From the NCBI RefSeq assembly GCF_000266885.1, contig NC_018020.1, positions 1,736,001 through 1,800,000 on the forward strand: a DNA stretch of 64,000 nucleotides, read 5' to 3'. The notes under the pieces were generated by a model, which saw nothing but the letters and a program-made list of their open reading frames with translations, had not been told where the DNA came from and did not search any database. This stretch comes from Turneriella parva DSM 21527. GTDB lineage: Bacteria > Spirochaetota > Leptospiria > Turneriellales > Turneriellaceae. Both the position numbers and the translations under genes were made by a program. This document shows positions 27,601 through 34,248 of this stretch, piece by piece; within the stretch, counting starts at the first letter, position 1; every line of letters begins with the position of its first letter.

Positions 27601-29684
27601 TGGTGAGAAATGCCAGTGCACGCGGGCTCAATTCACCGTCTTTCAGAATTCAAACCAGCGCCGATAATGTTTTATTGTTTAACACGGCGGTGGGATACTC
27701 GCCGAGCTCTGAAAATTATCTATTGGATAGCCCAAATTACGCCACGCTTACCAAAATTCGCGGCGCGAACACGACCGTAAAACTTTTTGATACAGGGGGC
27801 ACAGGATCGGTTATCCATAACGCGCTGGGTATTGGCGCAGGTAGCCAGGGCATAGCTGCCACGAGCGGCATCAATGTCACAGTGCTGAATTCAACAGTCG
27901 GTATGCTTACGGGTGCAGGCTTCACCGGCTCTGCGACAAATGGTGGCGGAGTATTGATGAATTTCTTGAGTGCGCAAACCGGTTCGTCGGGCATAACGCA
28001 GGCAAACACGAAATTTTCGCACCTGAATATAGCGGCGGCGCACGCGGCGACGAGCGGCGTTCTGGTGCAGAATACCGCCGCGCATTACTGGGGTGGTCTA
28101 TTGCGCTTCGGCAGCAACACCGGTAAGAATTGTGACACCTCGGCAACGACAGCGACGCTTGCAGGCCTCGTTGACACAACTTGTGCCAATGGTGGTGCCT
28201 CCGATGCAACCTTCACATCGGGTATCACCATGGCCGGCACATTCGTTGGCAGGGTGACCACCAATGATGCGGTGAATACCTCAGATACGAACGGCACTGC
28301 GCCCTTTGCCTCGGGGAACAATTGGCTGAACTTTGCCAATGACTACCGCCTTTGGGGAAAAGACGGCACAGCTATCACCGATAGCACTACACGCGGATCT
28401 TGCACCAGTGGTACCTGCCGCATTTGGGATATGCGGCTGACCTCGACTGATACGGGAGCGGGCGGGGCGGCCGTCGCTTACAATGTCAACGCGCTGCCTT
28501 ATGGCAATCAGGCATACTCACACGCCTGGTATTCAGCGACTGCCCCCACGGCACAAAGTTCGTGCGATAACTACGCGGCGATCGGTTCTACTTTCGTCGC
28601 TAGCGGGGGAGCGTGTTCGTACCCAGGTTATAAAACCAACAGTGCCTGCACGGGCGCCACCGGTAACTGGTCAGCAGCGAAGTGCGTTTCTACTTTCATA
28701 CCTAATGCCACCGAGTTTATCGGCGACGGCGTCGGCAACGAGAACGGTCTTTGCGAATCGAATGAAGTCTGCCTGTTCACACCGAATATCGGCGCTTATC
28801 AGGGCGAAGAGACGAACCCAACGGTCAACTGCCCGGCAGGCACCACCTACCGCTGGTGGGGAAAAACTTATTGTAAAGAAAACTTCATCGACGGAACAGT
28901 CGCCGGAGTCACGTTGCTGCGCTTTGATACCAACGGAATCGATGGTTCGGGCAACCCTGTTGCCTGGACGCCACGAATGCTACCGATATCTATGGACAGC
29001 GTCAGATGGTGGCTCGATGCCTCTCAGGGCGCCTACAGCGATGCCGGCGCCACGCTCGCCTCGAACGGTCAGACAGTACAACAATGGAACGACCAGAGTG
29101 GTGGCGCCCGCCACGGATCATCGGCTACCGCTGGCAATCGGCCAACCTATGTCACCGGAGCGATCAACGGCCGACCCGTGTTGCGGTTTGACGGTACTTC
29201 AGACCAGCTGTCGTTTAACGGTAATTTTTTTCTAAACACAGCATACACATTGATTGTTGTCGCAAAAATCACCAGCAATAAGGCAGATAACTGGTTTCTT
29301 GCAGGTGATACCAACGACGCCAATGCAGAACTGCGGTTGGGCTTCTTGAGTACTTCTTCGTTTCAGCTGGGTCAGGGCAGCAATTCATTGGCCGTGACAG
29401 AATCGGCGAGCGGCAACGCCGACATTTATCTCGGTAGTCTCAACACATCAACGGGCCGGGCGATAAGAAAAAACGGAACCTTGCTCACCAGCGATGCCAA
29501 CACCAGTACGGTCTATTCATACACGAATTCACGCATAGGCAGAAGAGGCGCGGGATTTTTCTTTCAGGGCGATATTGCCGAAATTATCGCGTTTAACAAA
29601 GAGCTGAGCCAGACTGAACGCGAGATGGTGCAGTGTTACCTCGGCAAAAAGTACAGTATTGCGCTGAGCCACAGCTGCCCATGA
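21597..29684 (+). CDS. Giant (2695-residue) repeat lipoprotein, surface-exposed
   Basis: Starts at ATG within ATGA, overlapping the barrel gene. Residues 3-24 come from a palindromic DNA element, followed by the rest of a signal peptide with lipobox-like SATHC near residue 35. Residues ~50-650: seven ~83-residue repeats (GG/SG-xVxGLxGxGLxLxxNG ... YxVQVxxQPxxPxQTC ... VxNVxVxC), two Cys each. Residues ~655-830: two Ig-like repeats with DDSGSS/DDTGTS openings. Residues ~840-1780: SbsA/Big-like Ig repeats. Residues ~1790-2300: beta-helix-like Asn/Gly/Thr region. Residues ~2470-2690: LamG-like lectin fold opening WWLDAS..AYSDAG and ending FNKELSQTEREMVQCYLGKKY. The layout resembles an adhesin or carbohydrate-binding surface fibre. 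No frameshift seen over 8 kb. Base composition like neighbours. Confidence 0.85.
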   Translation: MRNLTPSATLPPLSLRRGGWGVRFATIVILSATHCAKLPTVNETFERALGNFRLGGAVVGLAGQGLTLSANGGSPLAITQNGSYQFDVALRDKSPYAITIAQQPQNPKQTCTLSNASGVLQSEAINNVDVNCVSAPFRVGGTVLGLIGGSVKIQLNASEELTLSANGTFQFTQTIADGTMYNVQVTQNPGSPAQTCSASKNKANVRSKDVTDVAIVCATQNFTIGGFVAGLTGSGLKLSLNGGPDLTAAAGFFTFPQVIADNSAFNVQITTQPTNPAQTCTVSNNQNILQGGNITNVQVQCGSQSYAVSGTVTGLVGQGFTLQINGGSELLVGANGAITFPAMADGSAYNVQVLSQPTLPTQVCGVVNNKGTIAGAAVTDVQVICSVQAYQISGYIAGLSGGTVTLVNNENNDEIMNVGNGFFNFARLIPDGSAYSVAVKNQPLSPLQFCSILNSTGAISGGSVGNIFGYCQLAYQVGGTVTGLAGQGLALQINGTEIKTIATNGSYNFTYGLPGAATYSVQVLNNPKGLSQTCVVTNGFGTMPSSAVSNVNISCTTDYFAVTGTVRGLAGNGLTLQNNGANDVVLNTTGADINFAFATQIDGSGYDITILNQPSSPPQNCIVSASGTSASGTVSGGNKTGLLIDCAPDAPGQPDLLAADDSGSSDSDNITNRTTALTFQGNAEANSTVTLMNGATQIATTTANGSGFWQVDVNLTEAVYNLTARATNAAGFTSADSPALLVTVDVTAPLVPTIPDLQDADDTGTSVLDDRTNVTTNLTFTGNGESGQLVQLLEGATILGSGLATGGTYTIDLALAAGIRNITARVMDAAGNISGASLPLSVTIDTTAPTVALSYNQSGNTTGPFAAGSLTVTATYSEAPNGTPNITVDQPGSSDVTTAMLPTANPLVFTYTYTVTADNGGAFQDGTATVSLSATTDTAGNSSQAPTNASFGIATAGPAITSAVLANSNAYIDVTFSSGVYTNSGPPSGAVHTGDFLLDFSANAGPASGATISSVKKPDNTVEASASALTGGETVVRFFLAITCSPPVPCNPSGAETINIRMFDANSIYDLSNNPAKASVATGAKFLFDKKVPTITAVTPNTVLKDSNVGSVSVSITFSEAMDTTFNPSQTLTVGATPYTITGSSWSVGNTVWTGSFAFTDLNATATGSYTISGFRDIASNVIATNTSYTINVDTQNPVFSAVAPANSASANTTAVSYTLSEALQAGTVTWTRTGGSTDGSSPHTQTLVPAELASGTFSGVLTNPPTLVSGAVYTITFNGSDANGNAAPTVTRTGFTFDTSKPTVSSVSVTALRDADVGSKSVSITFSEAMNTAVNPSPTITGLASAYTITGSAWSVGNTVWTGAFTFIDNNEAATGTYNISTFQDAQGNVMNADTARTVTVDTRNPAITGRTLHSQNNYIDVTFDQGVYTNSAGAGALIVSDLVLTFTQNGGGATAATIASVTKTTGSALTGGETTIRCNLSITGTATGVETITVRPAASQIFDSVGNAAPITTVTASINLNPGDILPPTITLVQTLDSNGNGRIDAYKITFSENIVDSSFPGFTANNNLGTVTTAWLVAGYTNVQLAHGTTAPTGQTDVLNDNVIYLKFSEFANGYDTGAKPDLTTTASPGVKDLANNTMAQLFTATVTESDTAAPIITAAEGTVGYNRVWLAFSEAVDNSAAIGCLTTITQTALSYNNIAAGGATAVSATPWDDENGCDALVRFNTNANLLTADANGSGDRVGAASATAIYDAAGNAMTTTQVSLTASAGVFTALYPTNGLNWMDYIRNNGTTVFNANSTACTGSETGGYYKCLHGGAMRVESLPTGNTDCTGVTAIDSLDAFNWVCDTSTNPVRMVSTALNETKNLSDLIDWGTCGGTDLSPCKWKQMTLRIFRNGNEIKVTPPRYWAANNIVRRVVSGIPVSLNTSGTIHVIMTNTDATFSISAKNALVVQSGSKVANTTNNPVVGGGSADFSWIEGEFEQQNTGNACFRVGGKFQVVRNASARGLNSPSFRIQTSADNVLLFNTAVGYSPSSENYLLDSPNYATLTKIRGANTTVKLFDTGGTGSVIHNALGIGAGSQGIAATSGINVTVLNSTVGMLTGAGFTGSATNGGGVLMNFLSAQTGSSGITQANTKFSHLNIAAAHAATSGVLVQNTAAHYWGGLLRFGSNTGKNCDTSATTATLAGLVDTTCANGGASDATFTSGITMAGTFVGRVTTNDAVNTSDTNGTAPFASGNNWLNFANDYRLWGKDGTAITDSTTRGSCTSGTCRIWDMRLTSTDTGAGGAAVAYNVNALPYGNQAYSHAWYSATAPTAQSSCDNYAAIGSTFVASGGACSYPGYKTNSACTGATGNWSAAKCVSTFIPNATEFIGDGVGNENGLCESNEVCLFTPNIGAYQGEETNPTVNCPAGTTYRWWGKTYCKENFIDGTVAGVTLLRFDTNGIDGSGNPVAWTPRMLPISMDSVRWWLDASQGAYSDAGATLASNGQTVQQWNDQSGGARHGSSATAGNRPTYVTGAINGRPVLRFDGTSDQLSFNGNFFLNTAYTLIVVAKITSNKADNWFLAGDTNDANAELRLGFLSTSSFQLGQGSNSLAVTESASGNADIYLGSLNTSTGRAIRKNGTLLTSDANTSTVYSYTNSRIGRRGAGFFFQGDIAEIIAFNKELSQTEREMVQCYLGKKYSIALSHSCP
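21602..21668. repeat. Palindromic element inside the signal-peptide coding region of the giant lipoprotein
   Basis: Outer arms AAACCTCACCCC (21602-21613) and GGGGTGAGGTTT (21657-21668) are a perfect 12-bp inverted repeat. An inner perfect palindrome, CCCCTCTCCTT with its complement, occupies 21630-21651. The architecture (outer C-rich arm, spacer, inner C/T palindrome) matches the element in mnmA at 14290-14346. It is read through in frame and adds about 22 residues before the hydrophobic core of the signal peptide. Confidence 0.85.
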
Positions 29685-29696
29685 CAGGCCAATAGG

Positions 29697-30587
29697 TTAC
29701 TCAATCCATTCTGGCGTGATACCGCGCGGCAGCAGCACTTTCTTTTTGAGACTTGCGGGCAGCCGAAGCCCCTCTGCCGATTTGATGCGGCTGATGTCAA
29801 CCTTACCACCAACGTCGGCCGGCAATACCAGCCCCTGAGCGGTTGCGAGCCGGCCCATATAAATGGTGCCACCGACTGTCTGGGGAAACTGTAAGCCCTC
29901 TGCCGATGAGAGTCCGACCAGGTAGAGACTGCCGTCGACGATTTCTGGAAGCGTAACACCTTTCGCCGAAACGATGCCGCTCAGAAAGAGGCTGCCATGA
30001 ATAACCTTTGGCAACTGCAGGCCCTTGGCGGTTCTGAGTTTGCTCAGGTACAGGCTGCCGTGCATGGTTTCTGGCAGGTGCAAGCCTTCAGGCGATTTCA
30101 GGCTACCGAGATCAAGCCCACCGCTGAAGCCCGCGGGCAATTGCAAACCTTTTGCCGATATGACGCTACTCAAATAAACGGTGCCTTGAAAAGTCGCAGG
30201 CAAATTTAATCCCTCGGCTGATTCAAGCTCGCTCAGAGAGAGATCACCCTGCATGACCTTCGGCAATATTAATCCTTCTGTTGATTTGAGGCCGCTCAGG
30301 TTCAATTTGCCATAGAGGATTTCAGGCAATTTCAGGCCTTTTGCTGATTCGCGATCGCTGAGGTCTAATTCACCGACATGCGCCCTGAATCGCCCGCTGA
30401 GCGCGTCTTTCTCGTTTGTACTTATTTCTTTCCGTTGAATTTTATATTTCTCGGCTATTTCTTTCTTGATTGCACTGGCACTCAGCTGCCGTGGCGGCTT
30501 GGCCGCATGAATATTTGCATACGGCGAATGCTGCAGCACCAGAATGAACAGGCCGGCGTGAAGGGTCTGGCAAATGATTCGCATCAT
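29697..30587 (-). CDS. Secreted protein with ten 21-residue beta-solenoid/LRR-like repeats
   Basis: About 296 residues from the ATG pair at 30587/30584; a longer frame up to 30713 exists but the signal peptide (MMRIICQTLHAGLFILVLQHSPYANIHA) begins here. After a charged ~45-residue segment (IKKEIAEKYKIQRKEIST), ten tandem 21-residue repeats with consensus GxLxLSxLxSAxGLxLPxxxx run to near the end. The regular Leu/Val/Ile spacing suggests a solenoid with one strand per repeat. Similar repeat proteins occur in scattered bacteria without a known function. It ends 12 bases from the giant lipoprotein's stop, convergent. Short C-terminal cap ILPRGITPEWIE-like. Confidence 0.75.
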   Translation of the reverse strand: MMRIICQTLHAGLFILVLQHSPYANIHAAKPPRQLSASAIKKEIAEKYKIQRKEISTNEKDALSGRFRAHVGELDLSDRESAKGLKLPEILYGKLNLSGLKSTEGLILPKVMQGDLSLSELESAEGLNLPATFQGTVYLSSVISAKGLQLPAGFSGGLDLGSLKSPEGLHLPETMHGSLYLSKLRTAKGLQLPKVIHGSLFLSGIVSAKGVTLPEIVDGSLYLVGLSSAEGLQFPQTVGGTIYMGRLATAQGLVLPADVGGKVDISRIKSAEGLRLPASLKKKVLLPRGITPEWIE

Positions 30588-30775
30588 GGGATTTCTTTTC
30601 ACATTTGCCTGCAAGCGCAACTCTTTACTGGCATGGATTCGATTTTCAATCGGGAGCATCTTTTGAGTTCGCATAAATTCTGTTGGGCGCAATTTGATAT
30701 GAAAATATTTCACGCAATTTTGCTTGATAACATAAGGTCAATAATTTCGAGTAAGACGGTTTCAGAGTAAATTGT

Positions 30776-31138
30776 ATGAGTCAAGCCGCATCACAAGCCG
30801 CCGCATTCTATAAAGATGTCACAAAAAATAGAGAAATCTGGACAATTCGTGACGAAGACGGGTACCCTGCACCAATGACCAGTAGCAAGAAGAGATCACA
30901 GCCTTTTTGGTCTTCTGAATCGCGAGCAAAGAAAATCATACAGAATGTCGCCGCATATCATGGTTTTAAAACGGTCAAAATCGAGTATCATAAATTTATC
31001 AATGATTGGCTACCGGGTTTAGATAAATATGGGCTATTAGCCGGCTTGAATTGGTCTGGACCACGAGCCGTCGGCTATGACATTGAACCGAAGCAGTTAA
31101 AGCAAAACCTCGAGAATTACAAAGCCGAAGAAACATAG
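30776..31138 (+). CDS. DUF2750 family protein, probable integron cassette gene
   Basis: 120 residues. The family body is recognisable: AAFYKDVTKNREIWTIRDEDGYPAPMTSSKKRSQPFWSSESRAKKII and the tail LPGLDKYGLLAGLNWSGPRAVGYDIEP. DUF2750 proteins are small, of unknown function, and often found in accessory regions. Base composition is lower in G+C than the flanking core genes. An attC-like site follows 30 bases after the stop, so this looks like the gene of a cassette. The upstream cassette boundary is not clear. ATG start. Confidence 0.85.
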   Translation: MSQAASQAAAFYKDVTKNREIWTIRDEDGYPAPMTSSKKRSQPFWSSESRAKKIIQNVAAYHGFKTVKIEYHKFINDWLPGLDKYGLLAGLNWSGPRAVGYDIEPKQLKQNLENYKAEET

Positions 31139-31168
31139 CCTGGCCGTGGCTTCCGAATATCAAACTGC

Positions 31169-31364
31169 GCCCAACAAATTTTACGCGCTGCGGGCGCGAC
31201 CGCTCCGCTGGGTCGCGTCCTCGGGTCTTCGCGGCAGAAGATCGCGGATGACGCGCACACCGGGAGGTGTGTTTTCGCGCGTCACCGCGAGCCGCTACGA
31301 CCACATTTTGACTTGCTACGAAGACGCAGCAAGTCAAAACGTCAGCGTAAAATCCACGTTGGGT
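31169..31364 (+). mobile_element. attC-like integron recombination site 1
   Basis: Begins with GCCCAAC (31169-31175), a match to the inverse core RYYYAAC, and ends GTTGGGT (31358-31364), a match to the core GTTRRRY; the two pair with one wobble. Just inside, ATTTTACGCGCTG (31178-31190) pairs with CAGCGTAAAAT (31343-31353) except for extra unpaired bases, as in the L boxes with extrahelical bases of attC sites. Internal hairpins include a perfect 12-bp stem TTTTGACTTGCT/AGCAAGTCAAAA (31306-31317 and 31328-31339). At 196 bp it is longer than most attC sites. It occupies most of the gene-free stretch 31139-31448. Confidence 0.6.
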
Positions 31365-31448
31365 GCAACTGCGAAAGCATTCTACCTTTAATTCTTGAAA
31401 TTCTGATTAGGAATTGACGGTTTACAGACATGAGACGAAGGTATTTAT

Positions 31449-31763
31449 ATGCAGCCGGTAATGGATAAAGCTGACATACTTAACAGACTCAAAGATGCCA
31501 AACCAGAGTTTGCTCGTTATGGGGTGCAAAATATTGGCCTATTTGGCTCTTTTTCTCGCTCCGCGGGGCGGCCGGATAGTGATAGTGATGTTGATTTTGT
31601 CGTGAGATTCAAGCAAAACGCCACAGATTTCTATAATTTCATGAATTTGGCTTACTATCTTGAAGATAAATTAAACCGTAAGATTGACTTATTGACCTTC
31701 GACTCCCTTCCTGAGAATTTCAAAAAGGTAGTGGAAAAAGAGATAGTTTACCTTGAAGTCTGA
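31449..31763 (+). CDS. mntA: MntA-like minimal nucleotidyltransferase (antitoxin)
   Basis: 104 residues from ATG 31449 with GAAGG about seven bases upstream; an ATG at 31458 (MDKADILNRL) is also possible. The catalytic signature is intact: IGLFGSFSR followed by DSDVDFVVRF, the GSxxR...DxD pattern of minimal nucleotidyltransferases, with the third Asp in KIDLLTF. In characterised HEPN-MNT pairs, MntA transfers AMP onto a Tyr of HepT and so blocks its RNase activity. It overlaps the HepT gene by 11 bases. Noticeably A+T-rich compared with neighbours, and lies between two attC-like sites, so it is likely an acquired cassette. Confidence 0.92.
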   Translation: MQPVMDKADILNRLKDAKPEFARYGVQNIGLFGSFSRSAGRPDSDSDVDFVVRFKQNATDFYNFMNLAYYLEDKLNRKIDLLTFDSLPENFKKVVEKEIVYLEV

Positions 31764-32109
31764 TTTTGAATATTTGGGCTATATTCTTGGGGAAATAGAT
31801 TTTCTTGAGAAGGAATTGAAGGCCATTACAGAAAGCGCGTTTCTAACCTCTGAGATACATAAGCGGGCTACCGCAAGGAGCTTGGAGATTATTGGAGAAG
31901 CAGTAAAAACGATTTCTCCAGGCCTGAAATCTAAATACCCTGAGATTCCCTGGAGACTGATTGCTGGCACCCGCGATAAATTGATACACGGTTACTTCAT
32001 CGTAGACTATAAAATCGTATGGGATGCGGCCACGAATAAACTTCCTGCCTTAAAGCCACAATTGAAAGAGATTCGCCTGAAAGAAAAAGACATCTTTCAG
32101 GCGGGCTGA
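31753..32109 (+). CDS. hepT: HepT-like HEPN RNase toxin
   Basis: 118 residues from a TTG start that overlaps the antitoxin gene by 11 bases, a usual arrangement for this pair. The HEPN active site RDKLIHGY near residue 75 fits RX4HxY: Arg and His form the RNase site, and the Tyr is the residue AMPylated by MntA in characterised homologues. The helices before it (ATARSLEIIGEAVKTISPGLKSKYPEIPWRLIAGTRDK) are standard DUF86/HepT. When free it would cleave RNA and halt growth; here it probably stabilises the cassette. A+T-rich like its partner. Confidence 0.93.
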   Translation: MKSDFEYLGYILGEIDFLEKELKAITESAFLTSEIHKRATARSLEIIGEAVKTISPGLKSKYPEIPWRLIAGTRDKLIHGYFIVDYKIVWDAATNKLPALKPQLKEIRLKEKDIFQAG

Positions 32110-32125
32110 CTTCAATCGCAGCAGC

Positions 32126-32399
32126 GCACAACAAAATTTATCTGCTGCGCTCCCTGCGGTGCCGTAGCTTCACCGAAGACGGAGACCGTAAGAGCGGTCG
32201 CGGGTGCTCGGCCCTACGCGCCAAAGATGCCTTCGTCGCACAAACGGGACGTATGTTTTGTGCTCCACCTAGCACGGAGACTCGGCTTCGCCTCGTCGCA
32301 GGCAGGCGCTTCGGGCTTATTTGGTGACGCAAATTTGCTCTACAGACTGAAATAATGAAACATGCGTCACCAAACGTCAGCGTAAATTCCACGTTCACC
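32126..32399 (+). mobile_element. attC-like integron recombination site 2
   Basis: The 5' end (GCACAAC, 32126-32132, one mismatch to RYYYAAC) and the following AATTTA...GCTG mirror site 1. The 3' end is nearly identical to site 1 over 24 bases (AACGTCAGCGTAAA shared, one base different before CCACGTT). A perfect 9-bp stem GGTGACGCA/TGCGTCACC precedes that arm. The last seven bases, GTTCACC, do not fit GTTRRRY; this is expected if the bases after G^TT belong to chromosomal DNA at the end of the cassette run. The TGA stop of the minus-strand DUF6279 gene (32395-32397) lies across this junction. Confidence 0.55.
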
Positions 32400-33249
32400 G
32401 CGGGGAAATTTCTTCGACCAGTTGAATGTACTCGTCCATTTTTGCCAGAGCATGCATGCGCTGGTCGGGCGTTAGCGTCTTGTCGGCGGTAAGGGCCATT
32501 TCTTTCAGCAGAGTCAAAGTGCGCTGAAAACGTACCTTAAATCTCTGCGGCACATTGCGCTCCTGATAGATCATGCGGCCTTCTAAATCTGCCTTGAGCG
32601 TCTGGTGATCGGGTTTTGAGCGCAATAGCCTGACAAATACCCCCTGCTGGTCTTCGCGGTAGCGCAGCCAGTCGACCGCGCTGTCGGCTATCGAAACGTA
32701 TTTTGTGCGCAGCATGTCTTTCTGCAATTTTGTGAGTGACCCTGTCCATTCTTCGATTTGTTTCACAATCGCCTGAAACTCTTCTTGCTGGCGCACGCTC
32801 AGCGGACGGGCGAGCTTTTCATCGAGTTCACGGTTTTCTTTATCGAGCTTCTTTTGAAAATGGTTCAACTGATCATCGCTGAGGGTCTGCAATACATTTA
32901 CCAAATCGGGTATTATGCGGGCGTAAATGGCATTGCGGTGCCGGGTCAACCGGTCAGTGAGCCAGAGCAGATCGGCTTCGGTCAGAGTCGCAGCAAGACG
33001 GCTGCGCAGATCTTTCAGATCGGCGCCGTAAAGTTTCAGTTGGGTTGTACGGTGCCAGGCGTGGTGTACCTGAAGCCGTGCTTTCAGATATTTCTCTTGA
33101 GTGGAGTTCAGGTCGAAATATTCGTCGATTCGATTGAGAATTATCTGCGGCAGAAGGTTGTTATACGCAACCTTGCCGAGGGCCCTGGTGCAGCATGCAA
33201 CGGAGAGAACAAAAGCAAACAGCAGCGTCAGCCGCAATCTTCGGCGCAT
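32395..33249 (-). CDS. DUF6279 family lipoprotein
   Basis: 284 residues from ATG 33249 (MRRRLRLTLLFAFVLSVACC). The frame stays open to 33522, but that extension is encoded by a structured repeat and lacks a signal. The lipobox region SVACC is followed by CTRALGKVAYNNLLPQIILNRIDEYFDLNSTQEKYLKARLQVHHAWHR, the DUF6279 signature. The rest is long amphipathic helices rich in Lys, Glu, Arg and Leu. Function unknown; probably periplasmic. The stop codon coincides with the end of the attC-like site 2, so the last codons may have been altered by cassette insertion. A 154-bp dispersed repeat lies seven bases upstream of the start. Confidence 0.83.
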   Translation of the reverse strand: MRRRLRLTLLFAFVLSVACCTRALGKVAYNNLLPQIILNRIDEYFDLNSTQEKYLKARLQVHHAWHRTTQLKLYGADLKDLRSRLAATLTEADLLWLTDRLTRHRNAIYARIIPDLVNVLQTLSDDQLNHFQKKLDKENRELDEKLARPLSVRQQEEFQAIVKQIEEWTGSLTKLQKDMLRTKYVSIADSAVDWLRYREDQQGVFVRLLRSKPDHQTLKADLEGRMIYQERNVPQRFKVRFQRTLTLLKEMALTADKTLTPDQRMHALAKMDEYIQLVEEISPR

Positions 33250-33255
33250 AAGGGT

Positions 33256-33409
33256 CTGCGCGGCAGATCGCAAAACGACGAATTTCAGAAAAAGTTCCGC
33301 GATTTTCGAAGCGTAAATCGCTCTATGAACGGGCTGAGGCCCGCTTTTCCCGAATTTCGTTGTTTTGCTGTAGCTATAAATTTTCAAATCAGGCGACCTG
33401 CCGCGCTGC
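33256..33409. repeat. Dispersed structured repeat, copy 1
   Basis: This ~154-bp element shares about 90% of its bases with 63354-63506. Terminal arms CTGCGCGGCAGATCGC and GCGACCTGCCGCGC are inverted repeats; a second pair (AAAACGACGAATTT... with ...GAATTTCGTTGTTTT) lies inside, and there are two internal hairpins, one of them CGGGC..GCCCG. It lies directly upstream of the DUF6279 lipoprotein start and 30 bases before the acyltransferase gene, that is, between divergent genes. Confidence 0.9.
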
Positions 33410-33438
33410 CTCAATAGCCGCTCTTCGGGCCGCCTGCG

Positions 33439-34248
33439 ATGGGTCACCTGCTTTATCGCTTTACGGGGGCGAAAATTCTTGCTTCGCAGAAAGCGGTGAA
33501 TCGCCTTAAACTTATCGCTCAAGCGCTCGCGCTCTTGCCTCTGGCCGCCATCTTCGTCGCTTTACTGGGTGTGGCGCTGATGCCCGGCATTGCCGTGTTT
33601 CAATGGCTAGGTGGCATCGCAGAGGCTTGGCCAATCGCCGGTCAATATTTATTCTGGGGTATCGGGATTGCCGCAGGCTTCTTTACGTATGGCTTCTCGC
33701 TGATGGTGGTTATCCCCCTTGCTTGTTTCTTGATGCGCGCTTATGCGCGTGATTATCGGGGCGTGTATTTTTCAGCCGAAGCCGGGCGCTGGTATTTTTC
33801 GAATGCGCTGCTCTATCTCGTGCGCTATTCATTTCTCGAGTTTGTGACGCCCTCGCCTTTCGGGAATATTTTTTACCTGCTGATGGGCATGAAAATCGGT
33901 GATGACGTCTTCATCAACACGACGCATATATCTGACCCGGCGATGATAAGCATCGGCAACCGTGTCACTATCGGCGGTTCAGCCGTGATTGTGGCGCATT
34001 ACGCGCAGTCGGGTTATCTCATCGTCGCGCCTGTCAATATCGGCGATGACGTGGTCATCGGTCTCAGGGCGACGATCATGGGCGATGTTGTTGTGGGCGA
34101 CGGTGCCCGCGTTCTGGCGAATTCTGTCGTCTTGCCGAAGACGCGCATCGGCGCGGGCGAAATGTGGGGGGGAGTTCCCGCTGTGCGGATAAATTCTGAG
34201 ACTTTGGGTATTAACCCTGCCGGTATTTCTCAAGCAGCGGATCGATGA
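33439..34248 (+). CDS. Membrane-anchored hexapeptide-repeat acyltransferase
   Basis: 269 residues. Two or three N-terminal membrane helices (residues ~25-115) are followed by a left-handed beta-helix acyltransferase domain: MKIGDDVFINTTHISDPAMISIGNRVTIGGSAVIVAHY, VNIGDDVVIGLRATIMGDVVVGDGARVLANSVVLPKTRIGAGEMWGGVPA. The ending is typical of the LbH acetyltransferase fold, as in the C-terminal part of some non-ribosomal peptide synthetase-like proteins. Donor and acceptor are unknown. The 3' end overlaps the convergent alkB gene by 38 bases, which is unusual and limits where either gene can terminate. No better start codon than ATG 33439. Confidence 0.78.
   Translation: MGHLLYRFTGAKILASQKAVNRLKLIAQALALLPLAAIFVALLGVALMPGIAVFQWLGGIAEAWPIAGQYLFWGIGIAAGFFTYGFSLMVVIPLACFLMRAYARDYRGVYFSAEAGRWYFSNALLYLVRYSFLEFVTPSPFGNIFYLLMGMKIGDDVFINTTHISDPAMISIGNRVTIGGSAVIVAHYAQSGYLIVAPVNIGDDVVIGLRATIMGDVVVGDGARVLANSVVLPKTRIGAGEMWGGVPAVRINSETLGINPAGISQAADR

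Noticed and set aside
22103-28339. Several antisense frames of 80-160 residues inside the giant lipoprotein gene
   Set aside because: Low-complexity shadows of the Thr/Asn/Gly-rich coding sequence, without motifs.
33250-33522. N-terminal extension of the DUF6279 lipoprotein
   Set aside because: Encoded mostly by the dispersed repeat and lacking a signal peptide; the ATG at 33249 begins a normal lipoprotein leader.
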